From NCBI GenBank assembly GCA_963920665.1, contig OY987264.1, positions 33,460,906 through 33,524,905 on the forward strand: 64,000 nt of DNA. The letters are read 5' to 3'. This stretch comes from Straminergon stramineum (lineage: Eukaryota; Streptophyta; Bryopsida; Hypnales; Calliergonaceae). This document shows, piece by piece, positions 24,445 through 35,077 of this stretch. A program made the position numbers and the translations under genes. The notes beneath the pieces were generated by a model. The model made no database searches. It was given only the letters and a program-made list of their open reading frames with translations, and was not told the origin of the DNA. How positions within the stretch are numbered: the stretch's first letter is position 1; each line of letters opens with the position of its first letter.

Positions 24445-25655
24445 GTTGCGTCCGCTGCCGCGAAACACACCTCGGAGGGATCGAAGAAGCTCCACGGTGG
24501 CTTCTATGGTTGACAAGTACCGAAATTATCAAGATCAAAAGAAACCGGAAAAAATCCCAGAGAAGATCACTCACTCGTCACTATGGTTGATCAAATACCA
24601 AAATTTTGTCGAGGAAAAAAATGGAAAAGGAAGACTGATTGGATCATATGCGAAACCTAACCCTAGCTTTTCACGAATCCCTCAGTCTTCACAACACTAG
24701 CGAACTCAACTGTGGGGTTGAACACAACCTCGGCAATGCCAAATCCACACTCCAGCCAAAGAAATTTCAACAATCCGCAAGCGGGAGTGCTCCAGAGCAA
24801 GCATCTAATCCGCTCCTTGATATGATCCACCGAAGACGACGAATATCACGCACTCAATCCACGTCTAACAGAAAATTGGAAGGACGAAGAGGAACTCGTT
24901 TCTATGGGGGACTCTTAAGCCGGCCGGCCACGACTCAAACGCCTCAAAGAGAGCGAACAAGAAGAAGCCACTCATACAACTACCGGATGAAAAATCAAAG
25001 AAAAATCACGCAAACGCCAACACCACGGTGTGGCGATTGCAGCCCTTCCAAAAAACTCTCGTACCTCATGAAGAAGAAACAATAGCACAGCAGAATGAGA
25101 GCATTAGGGTTTGGTTTTGAACAGTGTTGAGCTTTCCACCTTGCCCACTATGACTTGCTTCAACAGACTTCATCCTCGTCAGCGGTAGTAGGCCCAGACG
25201 CCCAGTACTACCCCACCACGAGGCACTCGCTTGAACGCTGTCGCGATCCTGTCTTCTCGGCATGGCAGATTGAGAATGTCGTTTTGCGAGTCGAAGAAGA
25301 TGAGACTCATGAAAGCGGTGACTGCCAAGTCTGCCTTCCAAGTGGAGCTTAAACTGATACATAGCTCCTTGCTGACTCTCACCAAGTGGCATCTCCCGAA
25401 ATGAAATGACTCGCCAACTGGAATTGCATTTATTCCGTCTCTAGCTGTGGCCACTTCAAAAGCGCAAGAAGCGTAGAAAGCGCAATCAAGCGCATCATCA
25501 TCGTCCTTTTGAACCTCAAAACTCAACACCCTGAGTCATGGAAATTAGGTCTAATCGATAAAACTGTACCCAAAGCCTGCAGTTTTTTCCATTGCAATCG
25601 AGCTGTGACCTCGTAACCTGCACTCTCCATTGTTTCGAGTTTCTTGCAGAACGTC
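24445..25655. promoter_or_regulatory. Divergent promoter interval, TOC64-like / plastid sugar transporter
   Basis: This 1.2-kb interval separates two oppositely oriented start codons, so it must hold both promoters and 5' leaders. TTCTTGCAG ending at 25649, just 6 bases before the transporter ATG, resembles a 3' splice site, so a leader intron there is possible; I could not fix the donor. No TATA box was assigned with confidence. Confidence 0.55.
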
Positions 25656-27353
25656 ATGGCCATTTCGTTCTCCATCCATAGCTCGTTTCGAGCTTCTCTC
25701 GTTTCTTCCAATTTGGTAAGAATTTCGAAACAAAAGCTGCGAAGTGAAGTTTTCGAAAATGCGGCGTTTGTGTTTTCAGCGGATAAGGTTTTAGCGAAGG
25801 GAGATGGATTGGCATTTCGTTCCGATGGAGTTGCAACAGTGAGAAGGCGGCTTTCGTGTCGACCTACGGCTATGGAGGGGGACAAGCCGCTGAGCTCGGT
25901 GGATGTGGAGCAGGAATTGCAACAGACGCTCGTAACTATAGACGATGAGGAGACGCAGACGTTCGAATGGAACGCAGTGCTCTGGCCCTTCTTCTTCCCC
26001 GCGCTCGGAGGTTTACTCTTTGGCTACGATATCGGCGCGACTTCGGGCGCCGCCGTGTCCATAGTCTCCTCGCAGTTCAGCGGCACGGATTGGTACAACC
26101 TCACTTCTCTCCAAACAGGTTTAGTTGTCAGCGGCTCTCTCTACGGCGCTCTCTTAGGCTCCATTCTCGCGTTCAACGTCTCGGATTTTGTCGGCCGGCG
26201 CAAGGAGCTCATCCTCGCTTCGTTTTTGTACATCCTCGGCTCCTCCATCACCAGCTTCGCGCCCAACCTCCCGGTCGTCGTCGTCGGCCGGCTAATCTTC
26301 GGGCTCGGCATCGGCTTGACCATGCACGCGGCGCCCATGTACATCGCGGAGACTTCCCCAACCCAGATTCGCGGCACACTCATCTCACTAAAAGAAGCTT
26401 TCATCGTGGGCGGGATTTTGCTCGGCTACCTCGTGGGCAACAACGAAGTGGAAGCTCTAGGCGGATGGCGCGTCATGCTCGGCTTCGGCGCTCCCATTGC
26501 AGCTCTCATGGGGTTAGGCATGTGGTGGCTGCCACCATCACCACGATACCTCCTTCTGCAAGCAGTCCAAGGCAAAGACGAACCCCAAACCTTAAAACAA
26601 GCAGCCGCGAAGGCACTACAACGACTCCGCGGGGATTCTTACAGTCAGCAATCCGCAGTTGCAGAAACGGAACGGCAATGGGCTGCATTGAAAGCCGGCG
26701 AAAACGCCAATGTCTCCTTCGTCGAGCTTTTCCAAGGCGTGAATCTCAAGGCGCTTGTCGTGGGCGCGGGCTTGGTGTTCTTCCAGCAATTCACGGGGCA
26801 ACCGAGCGTGCTCTACTACGCCGCACCCATTCTGCAAGCTGCAGGATTCTCTGCAGCAGCTGATGCTACAAAACTATCGGTTCTACTCGGATTCTTCAAG
26901 CTCATCATGACGGCTTTCGCGGTCGTCAATGTGGACAAGCTTGGGCGACGTCCGTTGCTTCTTGGTGGAGTAGCTGGGATTACTGTAAGCTTGGCTACAC
27001 TGGCAGCTTACTTCTCGTTTTTGCAGAGCTATCCTTACCTTGCTGTGGGCTCCTTGTTACTGTACGTGGGCTGCTACCAAATCTCCTTCGGTCCCATTTC
27101 GTGGCTGATGGTGTCGGAAATCTTTCCCTTGCGCACTCGAGGAAAGGCACTCAGTCTGACCACGCTTGTGAACTTTGGATCAAATGCAGTGGTAGCGCTG
27201 GCGTTTGCGCCGCTGCAGGACCTCGTCGGGGAGAGCTACACGTTCGTGATCTTTGGGATTGTGAGCTTGGTGGCGCTGGGGTTTATCTACACGAGTGTGC
27301 CGGAGACCAAGGGCTTGAGCTTGGAGCAGATCACGGCCAAGCTGGAAGAGTAA
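25656..27353 (+). CDS. Plastid-envelope sugar/H+ symporter (MFS, D-xylose-proton symporter-like 3 type)
   Basis: A single exon of 565 codons plus stop encodes a 12-TM major facilitator sugar porter. Signature motifs are visible: FGYDIGATSG (about 122-131), DFVGRRKE, PMYIAETSPTQIRG, QQFTGQPSVLYYAAPI, DKLGRRPLLLGG, SEIFPLRTRG and PETKGLSLEQI. The first 70 or so residues are Ser/Arg-rich and poor in acidic residues, as in a chloroplast transit peptide, with the first TM near residue 107. Sequence and motifs match the recalled Arabidopsis At5g59250 family closely. Substrate (xylose, glucose or another sugar) is not settled by sequence. The start is the ATG in AACGTCATGGCC; an earlier in-frame TTG is not credible. 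The lack of introns contrasts with its neighbours. Confidence 0.93.
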   Translation: MAISFSIHSSFRASLVSSNLVRISKQKLRSEVFENAAFVFSADKVLAKGDGLAFRSDGVATVRRRLSCRPTAMEGDKPLSSVDVEQELQQTLVTIDDEETQTFEWNAVLWPFFFPALGGLLFGYDIGATSGAAVSIVSSQFSGTDWYNLTSLQTGLVVSGSLYGALLGSILAFNVSDFVGRRKELILASFLYILGSSITSFAPNLPVVVVGRLIFGLGIGLTMHAAPMYIAETSPTQIRGTLISLKEAFIVGGILLGYLVGNNEVEALGGWRVMLGFGAPIAALMGLGMWWLPPSPRYLLLQAVQGKDEPQTLKQAAAKALQRLRGDSYSQQSAVAETERQWAALKAGENANVSFVELFQGVNLKALVVGAGLVFFQQFTGQPSVLYYAAPILQAAGFSAAADATKLSVLLGFFKLIMTAFAVVNVDKLGRRPLLLGGVAGITVSLATLAAYFSFLQSYPYLAVGSLLLYVGCYQISFGPISWLMVSEIFPLRTRGKALSLTTLVNFGSNAVVALAFAPLQDLVGESYTFVIFGIVSLVALGFIYTSVPETKGLSLEQITAKLEE

Positions 27354-27948
27354 GCTAACCAATTTGTCGAATTCTTTTCGTTTAGAAATGATCTCTGTAC
27401 ATTCTTGTATTGTATTATATGGTGCGTCAAGATTGAGCTTGCCGTGCCGGTGGTTGTGATATGAAATTTGCAACATTTCGAGCATGGGTGCATTTACCTG
27501 TTGATGAGTGGAATCATGTGTTAGGTTCCAGGATATCGTGGTGGTAGTTCTGAGATCCCTTTGGAAATTCTTGAACGCTCCTAATACAAATTCTTGTATT
27601 ACTTGATGTCAACATAACAACAAATACCAGTTGAAATGCATCTCATCAGAATTTTGTGCCGTAATAGCTCTCCCATAAGTATTCTGCTAGATTTGCGCCT
27701 TAAAATCAATTATAAGGAATAAATATGCCCGTCCAAGGGTCAATAAAACAAGACATTGAGTAACGCGACTTTGGGTTTGATAACCTTCTCAACCATGCGA
27801 ACTCTTCATATTTCTGACTTGAGTCTTCACATACTTGAAAGGACTTTCCGAAGCTGAAAACTTTGGGTCGGACTACAAGTCCCTGACACAATCTCTGTGT
27901 AAGACTATTTCCCGATGTACAGTACAGCAGTGTCTATGTATGAGTCGC
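27354..27948. other. Tail-to-tail spacer with 3' UTRs
   Basis: This lies between the stop codons of the plus-strand transporter and the minus-strand aminoacylase, so it should hold both 3' UTRs and polyadenylation signals. No gene was seen. Confidence 0.5.
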
Positions 27949-30900
27949 TCAAAGCTCAGCCCGGGAGTCCAAATCAGCCGGGACGTAGCTGGAATATGCC
28001 TTGATGATCTCCTCGTACACTGCAATCCCCTTGATGAACTCCTTTGCATTGAGAAACTGCCAAACGTGACCAATATTGCCTAGTTAGAACTACGTTTACT
28101 CTGGAGATTCAAACACAAAATTCTTTACAACAGGTGGGGCAACTATGCAAATCTAGGCATAATGGCAGACATACTTGCCACTACAATTTGAAGAAAGGGA
28201 CGTTTCAAGCAAAGTAATGAATTTAATGATAGGCGATCATCAACAGAAAGTACTTGAAGATATCTGGCCATGAAATTCAATTACAAAAAGAGATAGTATA
28301 TTGAACCTCGTTGTGATCGTGCAACAAGACAGGTGTGTTGGCCATAGGTGAGAATCCAAAGGCGACGATCCCTTCCTGTCGAACATAGCGCGAATCTGTA
28401 GCTGCATAGAAAATCTCCGGCTTGCTCATCTTGCCACCAGCTTTTGCAACGGCGTCCTTGAGAAGTCCCCACCAAGGATTCGAATCATCGGCTGCTGTCA
28501 ATGTCGGGTGGCCATGCTTGTCCAGAGGATACACTTTCTCTGAAAACTGTAGAGACTCACTCAAAACATCAGTCTACCAGAAGCTCAAGTCCAGAAATAA
28601 ATCACAGAAACCTAGACTAGAAGAGAACTCACCCCCAAAGGCGTTTTAGGAAATCTAGAAATGTTATAAGAGACAGAGGTTACATTAAAAACTGCCTCAA
28701 ATAGCGTTACAATCGGCAGGGTTCAAGATGTCTAGGTTCTGGAAAACACTTCTGGGAGGTTTTACCACTGCTAGAACAACGGTATCAATACGCCACTATC
28801 GATAGATCAGAAATAAAATTGTAAGCAAATTCAAAACACGATTATTTGCAGTCGTTACCGAGTAAGTGAAATTCCGAGAAGCGGGAGCCCAATCTTCGTC
28901 AATGCGGCGCTGGAGATCATTCACATCGCCCAGAGGAGGTACGCGGATGTCAAATCCAGCTTCGGCCTCCGATGGTTGCAGGTTCATAAGAAAGCCCTGC
29001 ACACACACACTTCTAGCCTAATTAATTCAAATTCGACACTTCACTTCCAAACCAGGAAAACCGAAATTTCCAATGCTGCGTCTACACCACAAAAAACTTA
29101 CACGTACCCAAGCTCTGCAGCACTGTTCAATCAAAGAGGCACTAGTCACTGCATAGACACAACCTCTCTACCTCAGAGGGACATATGGGCTTCTGAATGC
29201 ACTTTCATGTGTTTCACAACTATGTACGTGGAAGCTTTGCAATTAATATGTACACAACATGACAGATTCTCACGATGTAGGATAATCAATCCTAATTTGC
29301 GAAATTGACCTAAGTTTGGCACTAAAAGACTAGCATTCTAACTCAAAATCAGATTTGTGTCGGTTTTAGATCATCTATCAATAAAACTTCGAAACCCTAT
29401 AACTTTTGTACATCGTATCCAAATAATACAGTTTTTGGTGCATTAAAATCCTCTTTGATTCGCTAATAATAATATTTAGATATTTGACCAGTGTAACTAT
29501 GGTCAGCGCTTAAAGCGTCGCAATTATGTGTTGTTATCTTGGAGGGAGTGCGCGATTACAAAGTGTGTAATTAAAGTGGGTTGAGTGTATTACTGTCGGG
29601 GTGGGGATTCCAGCTTTGAGATAAACGGCATTGATGGAGGTGACTTCCCCCTCGGCCTTGAGGCCTTTCTTCACGAGGCTGAACTGCTCCTCCCGAAACT
29701 TGCTGATGCTGTCCAGGCTCTTGAGCAGATTCTCGAACGCACTGTTGTCATACAATTTGGAGCCGTGACCGGGAGCGCCGGTGGTCTTGATCTTCAGCCA
29801 CCAGGGAGACCTCTCACCGTTGAAGACACGGTAATTCTCCCCCGGAGATGCCAGTCCTTCGTCGAGGTTCACGCCCACGTTGAGTTTCTGGAAATCCTCG
29901 GAGGCGACGAAGTTGCCAGCTCCGTCCTCCCCGCCGACTTCCTCGTCCGGCACGAAGGAGAGGTGCAGGGAGCGCGTGGGGTGGAATCCTTGCGCTTTCA
30001 AGTTGCGGACGGCTTCGAGGTATTGCATGCCCACGCACTTCATGTCCTGTGAGCCCCGGGCGAAGATGTTCCCTTCCTCATCCTGAAACCATACCACAAA
30101 GGCATAAGGTAATGCAAAAGCTCCATTCACCACACAGTAAGGGAGAGGTTCCCATTCACCATACATGAGAACTTTGAACCTCTCCCAACAACAATCTTCT
30201 AGAAACTTGCACCATAGATCTAAAATTTTGCACATTTATTTTTTATTAAGATAAAAATGAATTGCAAAAAACTAAAGGTCAATAGATTTAGTATTCTCAC
30301 ACTTAACACAAATCAAAGCTCACCTGTATGGTCAATAGAGCCTCTAATGTACTATATGGTTAATGGAGTCTCTACCTTGGAGGATACAAAAACCCGTTGA
30401 GGACCTAATCCAGTGACCCCTATTACCAATACCAACACTGATTTATCTCTTCCAATACACTCGATCGACCTTCAATTAGCGAGCTGGGAGTAAGCATGAC
30501 TTTGTCCAAATTGGTCGATAGCTACTGATCTTTGAATGGAGAAAGAGGTGTCTAATGTCCCTTCACTTGTAGTCGACAACCTCCAAGACTGAATAATTGC
30601 ATAAGAAATCATCTTTCATTGAATTAGAAAACAACTAGATCTCAAGAGAGTTTAGTAGAGGAGCCAAAACCGTTTAGGATCCTGATCCCGTCTCTTATTG
30701 ACTGATCCCTGTTACCACCAGAGCATCTCTTCGAAGGCACTTGGTTGGCCTTCAATTAGCAAGTTGGGCGTAAGTAGGACTTGGCTAATCGTCTATCACG
30801 TCTATGAATAAACGATCTTTGAATGGAACTACGGTCCCTCTAATAGTGGTCTACAACCTCACACTTAGAATGATTCCAAAAGAAATAATCATATATCGAG

Positions 30901-31469
30901 CTCACTCAATTTGATCTCAAAAGAGTTTGGCTCTTGTACCCAAATTGGTGTCTCCAGGGACCTCTACTGAGCGATTTCCCAATGACAGCACACTCCTACA
31001 TATTGGTTAAATTGATCCTACATAATCGTTAAGTGACGGAAAGACAATTAAGATGGAGAGAAGAGTAGAGAATCTAGTGAAAACAAATGAAAAGGCTCAG
31101 CACATGTACCTCGACGGCAGCGTAGGGCTCATGAACCCACTTGGTCTTCTCCGCGGGAACGACATCCACATGCGAGTTCAACAGTACGGACGGCAACGAC
31201 GGGTCCGTCCCCTTCCATGTGAGCAGCGCAATGGGCTTCCCCTTCACGTACTCTAGCCTCCGCGCATCCAACCCAATCTCCTTGGCCTGAGCGAACAGAA
31301 AATCGACCGGCGGCTGGTAGTCTGGCTCCGGGTGCACAGTGTCGATTCTCAAATAGGCCTTGAATCTCCCCACGGGGGTGTCATCACTCAGGCTACCATA
31401 GCAAGGCGCCAAGGTCACGCACAACGCTATACAAAATAGGAAAGCAAACGAGTAGACGGTGGAGCCCAT
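27949..31469 (-). CDS. ACY1: Aminoacylase-1 (N-acyl-L-amino-acid amidohydrolase, M20 family)
   Basis: Five exons in phase 0 (31469-31110, 30082-29594, 28996-28859, 28546-28307, 28056-27949) give 444 codons plus stop, close to the family length. The enzyme hydrolyses N-acylated amino acids. Dinuclear zinc-site residues are all present: H100 in LLNSHVDVVP, D133 in ARGSQDMK, E167/E168 in PDEEVGG, D194-E195 in LDEG, and the HDH near 405-407 in LLHDHNE. The dimerisation-loop string GAPGHGSK is also there. Residues 1-25 are a clear signal peptide (hydrophobic core SFAFLFCIALCVTL), predicting entry to the secretory pathway. GTTGCAG immediately precedes the G-ATG, so the start lies at the beginning of exon 2 after a leader intron. 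Confidence 0.93.
28997..29593 (-). other. Aminoacylase intron 2
   Basis: A GT-AG intron of 597 bases, with donor after CCGACA and acceptor GTGTGTGTGTGCAG. It carries a short (GT)n/(CA)n run next to the acceptor. No other feature was recognised. Confidence 0.8.
30370..30925. repeat. Two tandem copies of the ~280-bp intronic repeat in aminoacylase intron 1
   Basis: Copy 1 (about 30370-30649) and copy 2 (about 30650-30925) share GACCTTCAATTAGCGAGCTG / GGCCTTCAATTAGCAAGTTG, GATCTTTGAATGGA, GTCGACAACCTCCAAGAC / GTCTACAACCTCACACTTAG and GATCTCAA-AGAGTTT. A third copy lies in TOC64-like intron 2, 8 kb away. Confidence 0.65.
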
Positions 31470-31470
31470 C

Positions 31471-32210
31471 CTGCAACATCCACGGATTCAGAATTTCAAC
31501 CAAAAACTTGTCTTGAATTCACAGCAAGAAGAACGTATCCAATCCTCAAAGTACCCAAACTTGCACCAGCAGGGGAAGCAAAATTAGCAGAGTACTACTA
31601 GGTCAGGCAACCAAGCTTAACATACATCTTCGTCTTCAGAATCACCTAAATCCTTAAACAATGAAGAATTAACGATTTCTCTGCGGAGGTCGGACGCAAA
31701 ACTTTAGGGTCGGTTCGTCAGCCAAACTACACTACAGAATGAAATTTCACACCAAAATGAAAACCCACTTCCGTAGCACCTAATGAAACAATACCGGTTC
31801 GACAATTTGTCTTGAATTCAGAGCAAGTTCATAGGCAAACACAAGCTCAAAAGCTCCACCACTAAAATTAGCCAAACTCGCACTAAAAGGGAAGGCTCGA
31901 AATTTACAGAGTACCACTAGGTTAGTCAACCAAGCTCTACATGCATCTTCGGCCTAAACCCTAAACGATGCAAATTTGACAATTTCGAAGCGTAGATAAG
32001 ACCTAGACAACACTGCGGTGCATCATGAGTCGGACGCATATCGTACGGCATGTTGAAGGCCAATTTATCAGCTAAACTACACTGCAACATAAAATTCAAA
32101 ACACACATGAAGATCTTCCTAATACAAAATAAAACTCCGAAGCTGCGAGTTCGCTCCATTACACCCCTCAAGATCATTGACGGACTCAATTGAAGGCAAA
32201 GAGCTCTGAC
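31471..32210 (-). other. Predicted 5' UTR intron of the aminoacylase gene
   Basis: The minus strand has TCGCAG/GTCAGAGC at 32211/32210 and GATGTTGCAG ending at 31471, one base before the ATG. This predicts a 740-base leader intron with the non-coding first exon upstream of 32211. No transcript evidence is available here. Confidence 0.6.
31490..32115. repeat. Tandem duplication (~315 bp unit) inside the aminoacylase leader intron
   Basis: The units at about 31490-31770 and 31805-32115 share CTTGTCTTGAATTCA-AGCAAG, AGAGTACCACTAGGT-AG-CAACCAAGCT, ACAT-CATCTTCG, GTCGGACGCA and AGC-AAACTACACT in order. A third partial echo (AATTTTTCAGCTAAACTGCACTAC) is near 32735. Divergence is substantial, so the duplication is old. 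Confidence 0.6.
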
Positions 32211-32211
32211 C

Positions 32212-32878
32212 TGCGAGGCTGCGGTCTTAATTGATTTTGAGCTGTTGAAGACTTGCAATTGAAGCTCGTCCGAGAATTGATTTCTCTTCCAGCTCCACCT
32301 GATGGAGGGAGTGATCTCTCGTACACCAAGAAAGACTTCTTGGGTTCCGCCGAAGCACAATTGAGAGGCCAGCACTTCGAAATCCAGACGCAGGGAGTTG
32401 AACGAAGGTGGAGAGAGGGTTGAAATATTCAACAAGATTATGGTATGTTCACAATTGGTGTTAAAGAGTGTTGTTACTGAGGATCTTAAGAATGAATTTA
32501 GACCTATTTCTGGACCAGATTCACATTGCAAACATCACCCCTAACACCAAGTGCAAACACATCTCTACTCTCGAGAGCCAAGATATGTATGACGAGAATA
32601 GATATTGATGTCTGAAATCTTCATGGTATGATTGAATTATGATTGTGAATTATTTGTTTCGTAAACCAATTTATTCTATAGTAGGGGTGTTAGACCTTGC
32701 AACTCCTGCTCTGCAAAATTGCAAGCAAATTGAAGGTCAATTTTTCAGCTAAACTGCACTACTACTACTTGGGGATTCACAGATGAGGAGCGTAATAGGC
32801 AAGGGTATTAGGCAAGGGTATTTAAGAATGGTCAACTTTTCTTAAATTGCTAAAGATGTAGAATCATTAACTGGGAGC
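32212..32878. other. Aminoacylase upstream region / receptor-kinase downstream region
   Basis: It should include the aminoacylase promoter and first non-coding exon and the kinase 3' UTR, both on the minus strand. A 201-codon minus-strand open frame overlaps 31926-32531 but crosses the predicted leader intron and has no domain, so I did not call it a gene. Confidence 0.4.
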
Positions 32879-35077
32879 TTAGGGTGATGAGAGAGAAGAT
32901 GTTCCACTTGAGAATGAGAGAGTTGTTTGTGAGAATTCCAAGGATCGGTACAGTCCAAATGGCTTGGTGGCCGGCAACGAAGGCATTGATATAATGGATA
33001 TTTTGGATTCTTTCTCCATGTCTCGTATTTGTTGGAAGATACGATTCACTTGTCTCATAGAGGGTCGGGCCTTTGGATTAGGAAGGCAACACAATAGACC
33101 CAAATGAAGAAGATTTACAACTGTTGTCTTTTGGATTTCAATGTCCACATCTACATATGTCGATTTGGATTCATTGTTGTTAGGAAAATTATGAGAATTC
33201 GAAGAAGAGGGAATAGTTTGTGTTGGATACTCATGTGAAGATTCATCATGAAGAGGTATTGATTCACTTGAAAGTTGGAAAGTTTCAAGTAGTCTTGGAT
33301 CTACCACCCTAAGGAGTGACTTAGCTTCATGAGCTCGCCAAACTGAGTACAACAAAACAAGATCCTCAGGCTCCACTGCTTGCATATCCAAGGGACGCCT
33401 TCCACACACAACTTCAAGCACCAAGATGCCAAAACTATAAACATCTGATTCTTTTGTGGCTTTTCCAGTGTATGGCATCTCAGGAGCCATGTACCCAAGA
33501 GTACCTGCTACCAAAGTGGTTTTGTCCAACTTGTGATGATCCATCAAACGAGCAAGTCCAAAATCTCCCAGATGGGCTTTGAACTCCACATCCAACAACA
33601 CATTGCTAGACTTAATGTCACGGTGCAAAACAACACTCTGACAATCCTCGTGCAAGTACTCCAAAGCTTCACACACCCCTTCAAGAATGCACTGCCGCAT
33701 ATACAATGGACGTGTTTCTCCTTTACAACATTCGTGGAGCCATTCATGCAGGCTGCCATTGGGCATGTAGTCATACACCAACAACAACTGGCCTTTCTCT
33801 TGGCACCAGCCTTGCAACTGAACCACATTTCGATGCCGAATTTGGCTTAGAGTCGACACTTCAGCACCAAAAGCGGACTCTGCATGCTTCGACTCGGAGG
33901 AATTGATCCGTTTCACGGCAACCAAATTGCCACCTTCCAAAGACCCTCTATAAACAGTTCCTGACCCGCCACTTCCAAGCAGATTTCTGTCATTGAAGTT
34001 CTCAGTTGCCTTGCGGAGCTCTTTGAAGGAGAATTCTCGTGGTACACCTGATGCAGTGTAACGGAGTTTTTCCGATGGCCGAGCAAACCAAGAGATGGAC
34101 CAGAGAAGTCCCAGAACAAAAACTGTTCCAAACACTCCTATAGTGACGCCAGACCATTTCCTCTCCTTAGAAAAATGATGAAGTATCTGAGACGAAGGAA
34201 TAAAATGTGATACCCCACTGCTATAGAAGCTCCATGACAAGAGCTCATGGGCTTCGACATGGTTGACATCCGAGCTTCCCCAAAACGATAGGTATACGTC
34301 GTCTGTCAGCTCATGGGCCATTTTGTAATTGGGAATGAGCAGCAGAGGTTGTAAAGGTTTCTTCACACCGGGATTCGAACCATTCGCAAGCCGCACTTCC
34401 AGTGTCTCTGATGCGCTACTGAAATCAATCCAAGCTGTGAAGATTCTGCCATTGGAGAAATACCAGCAATGGGTGTCGTTGCCACAGAGGTTGTGAGTAT
34501 ACGCTGGAATATCATACTCGTACTGAAGGTTTTTAGAGATTCTGAGAAAGTTGTTACTAGGCTCGTCGTGATTAGGGTTGTAATCAGTGTCGAAATATAA
34601 TGCGAAGCCTGGAGGGATCGTGACAAGATCCCCACTTCGAGGGCTTTGGCATCCACCGGACCGTCCCATTTGGGACACCAAATCTTGCATTGTAGCTAGG
34701 GCCGTGCTCTGCAGAAACGCGAAGGCGAATCCGCTCCCATCCCTGGGGTTGCTGCTGTTGTCCCAAACCAAGCCGTGAGTAGTGAATGCGAATGAGAAAG
34801 AGGTGCTGAAAGAAGCCACTCTCCCAGTTGCAACATCCTGAATGTGCACGTTTTCCCCATACAGGAGCTCCCCGCAAGTCCCTGTGGAGTGCGACCTAGC
34901 GCCAGCGTTGATGATGTAGGAACGATTCTCGGGATTGTAGACAGCATCTCCAAATGCCATGATATTGTCTTGTGCCGAGAAGTAGGGGAAGTGGAATCTC
35001 GTGCCTTCGCTCGCAGCTGAGAGAACGAACGCGGACAGGAAGATGAGTTGTAGTAGAAGAGTATTGGTTGACGACAT
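32879..35077 (-). CDS. L-type (legume) lectin receptor-like serine/threonine kinase
   Basis: A single exon of 732 codons plus stop. Residues 1-23 are a signal peptide (LLLQLIFLSAFVLSAASEG). An extracellular legume-lectin domain spans about 25-290, with DGSGFAFAF and FALYFDTDYNPNHDEPSNNF. One transmembrane helix lies near 310-332. A kinase domain from about 360 has the glycine loop GSGGSGTVY (368-376), K389 in VAVKR, the RD catalytic loop HRDIKSSN (485-492), DFG at 505-507 and APE at 531-533. All catalytic residues are present, so it should be active at the plasma membrane, sensing an unknown carbohydrate or other ligand. The start is taken at the second methionine because it begins the signal peptide; an upstream in-frame ATG at 35179 would add 34 polar residues. 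An unusual Ser/Asn-rich insertion sits at about 600-645 in the kinase C-lobe. Confidence 0.93.
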   Translation of the reverse strand: MSSTNTLLLQLIFLSAFVLSAASEGTRFHFPYFSAQDNIMAFGDAVYNPENRSYIINAGARSHSTGTCGELLYGENVHIQDVATGRVASFSTSFSFAFTTHGLVWDNSSNPRDGSGFAFAFLQSTALATMQDLVSQMGRSGGCQSPRSGDLVTIPPGFALYFDTDYNPNHDEPSNNFLRISKNLQYEYDIPAYTHNLCGNDTHCWYFSNGRIFTAWIDFSSASETLEVRLANGSNPGVKKPLQPLLLIPNYKMAHELTDDVYLSFWGSSDVNHVEAHELLSWSFYSSGVSHFIPSSQILHHFSKERKWSGVTIGVFGTVFVLGLLWSISWFARPSEKLRYTASGVPREFSFKELRKATENFNDRNLLGSGGSGTVYRGSLEGGNLVAVKRINSSESKHAESAFGAEVSTLSQIRHRNVVQLQGWCQEKGQLLLVYDYMPNGSLHEWLHECCKGETRPLYMRQCILEGVCEALEYLHEDCQSVVLHRDIKSSNVLLDVEFKAHLGDFGLARLMDHHKLDKTTLVAGTLGYMAPEMPYTGKATKESDVYSFGILVLEVVCGRRPLDMQAVEPEDLVLLYSVWRAHEAKSLLRVVDPRLLETFQLSSESIPLHDESSHEYPTQTIPSSSNSHNFPNNNESKSTYVDVDIEIQKTTVVNLLHLGLLCCLPNPKARPSMRQVNRIFQQIRDMEKESKISIISMPSLPATKPFGLYRSLEFSQTTLSFSSGTSSLSSP

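Noticed and set aside
24125..24574. 149-codon minus-strand frame at the TOC64-like first exon
   Set aside because: The frame carrying the membrane anchor, proline run and FAVKD motif is different and joins correctly to exon 2.
25967..26863. 298-codon arginine-rich plus-strand frame inside the transporter gene
   Set aside because: A shadow of the GC-rich transporter in another frame; the MFS frame carries all conserved motifs.
29585..30052. 155-codon plus-strand frame opposite aminoacylase exon 2
   Set aside because: The antisense strand encodes the M20 metal-binding motifs; this frame has no recognisable domain.
31926..32531. 201-codon minus-strand frame upstream of the aminoacylase
   Set aside because: It crosses the predicted leader intron and the tandem duplication and has no domain.
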